Origin: Clostridiales bacterium
GTDB taxonomy: Bacteria; Bacillota; Clostridia; Oscillospirales; Oscillospiraceae
Assembly (NCBI GenBank): GCA_021200895.1
Contig: JAJQFX010000157.1
Coordinates: 1 to 14,823, forward strand
Length of the DNA stretch: 14,823 nt
Reading direction: 5' to 3'
Shown in pieces: positions 14,788 to 14,823 of this stretch. A program made the position numbers and the translations under genes. Below the pieces are notes generated by a model. It saw only the letters and a list, made by a program, of their open reading frames with translations, was not told where the DNA came from and did not search any database. How positions within the stretch are numbered: the stretch's first letter is position 1; the number at the start of each line of letters is the position of its first letter.

Positions 14788-14823
14788 TACGAAGTGCAAC
14801 ACCCAAAAATCTCTGAAATAAAG

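Noticed and set aside
1..14823. CRISPR array, tRNA, rRNA or known riboswitch
   Set aside because: No regularly spaced repeats other than the protein-coding repeats at 8-214, and no recognisable tRNA, rRNA or riboswitch core in any gap.

Overview
The window looks like a chromosomal segment of a GC-rich gut Clostridium relative, most likely Bacillota, Clostridia, Oscillospiraceae-type. The pointers are strong AGGAGG-type ribosome binding sites, a Gram-positive type 2 GalT, an AgrC/LytTR-type two-component system, a rumen-clostridium-type permuted GH3 enzyme, wall-binding surface repeats, and a divergent rpsT / gpr (spore protease) pair as in sporulating Firmicutes. This is inferred from protein families and was not tested by a search.

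Layout, left to right. Bases 2-289 (+) are the C-terminal repeats of a surface protein cut by the window edge. A convergent gap with two strong hairpins follows. All other complete genes lie on the minus strand, so they are read from right to left. rpsT (14469-14206) has its own promoter and terminator. It is followed by a YihY/BrkB membrane protein (14056-13169) with a terminator. Next is a galactose operon with a near-consensus promoter: galK (12940-11630), galT (11608-10115) and a small lipoprotein (10106-9558). A further promoter leads into a LytTR response regulator (from 9450) and an AgrC-like sensor kinase (8741-7449), closed by a textbook terminator. A second sugar operon then starts from a near-consensus promoter: GH2 glycosidase (7256-5334), membrane-anchored GH3 glycosidase (5151-2155) and a GPH-type sugar symporter (2070-490). 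At the far right, on the plus strand, is a stub of gpr whose reading frame breaks after about 49 codons.

How the genes may work together (inference). GH3 sits outside the cell, held by a membrane helix at each end, and trims a glycoside. The GPH symporter imports the product. Cytoplasmic GH2 cuts it, and any galactose released enters the Leloir steps GalK and GalT (GalE is not in the window).

The most interesting point is regulatory. Immediately upstream of the GH2-GH3-symporter promoter are two identical 9-bp direct repeats with a 12-bp spacer, the geometry used by LytTR regulators. The LytTR regulator and its AgrC-like kinase are encoded just upstream. This suggests a quorum-sensing-type two-component system working as the local switch for a glycan-use operon. 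A second notable point is a run of eight Gs at the regulator/kinase junction. It leaves the regulator without its natural stop; one extra G would restore a TAATG stop/start overlap with the kinase gene.
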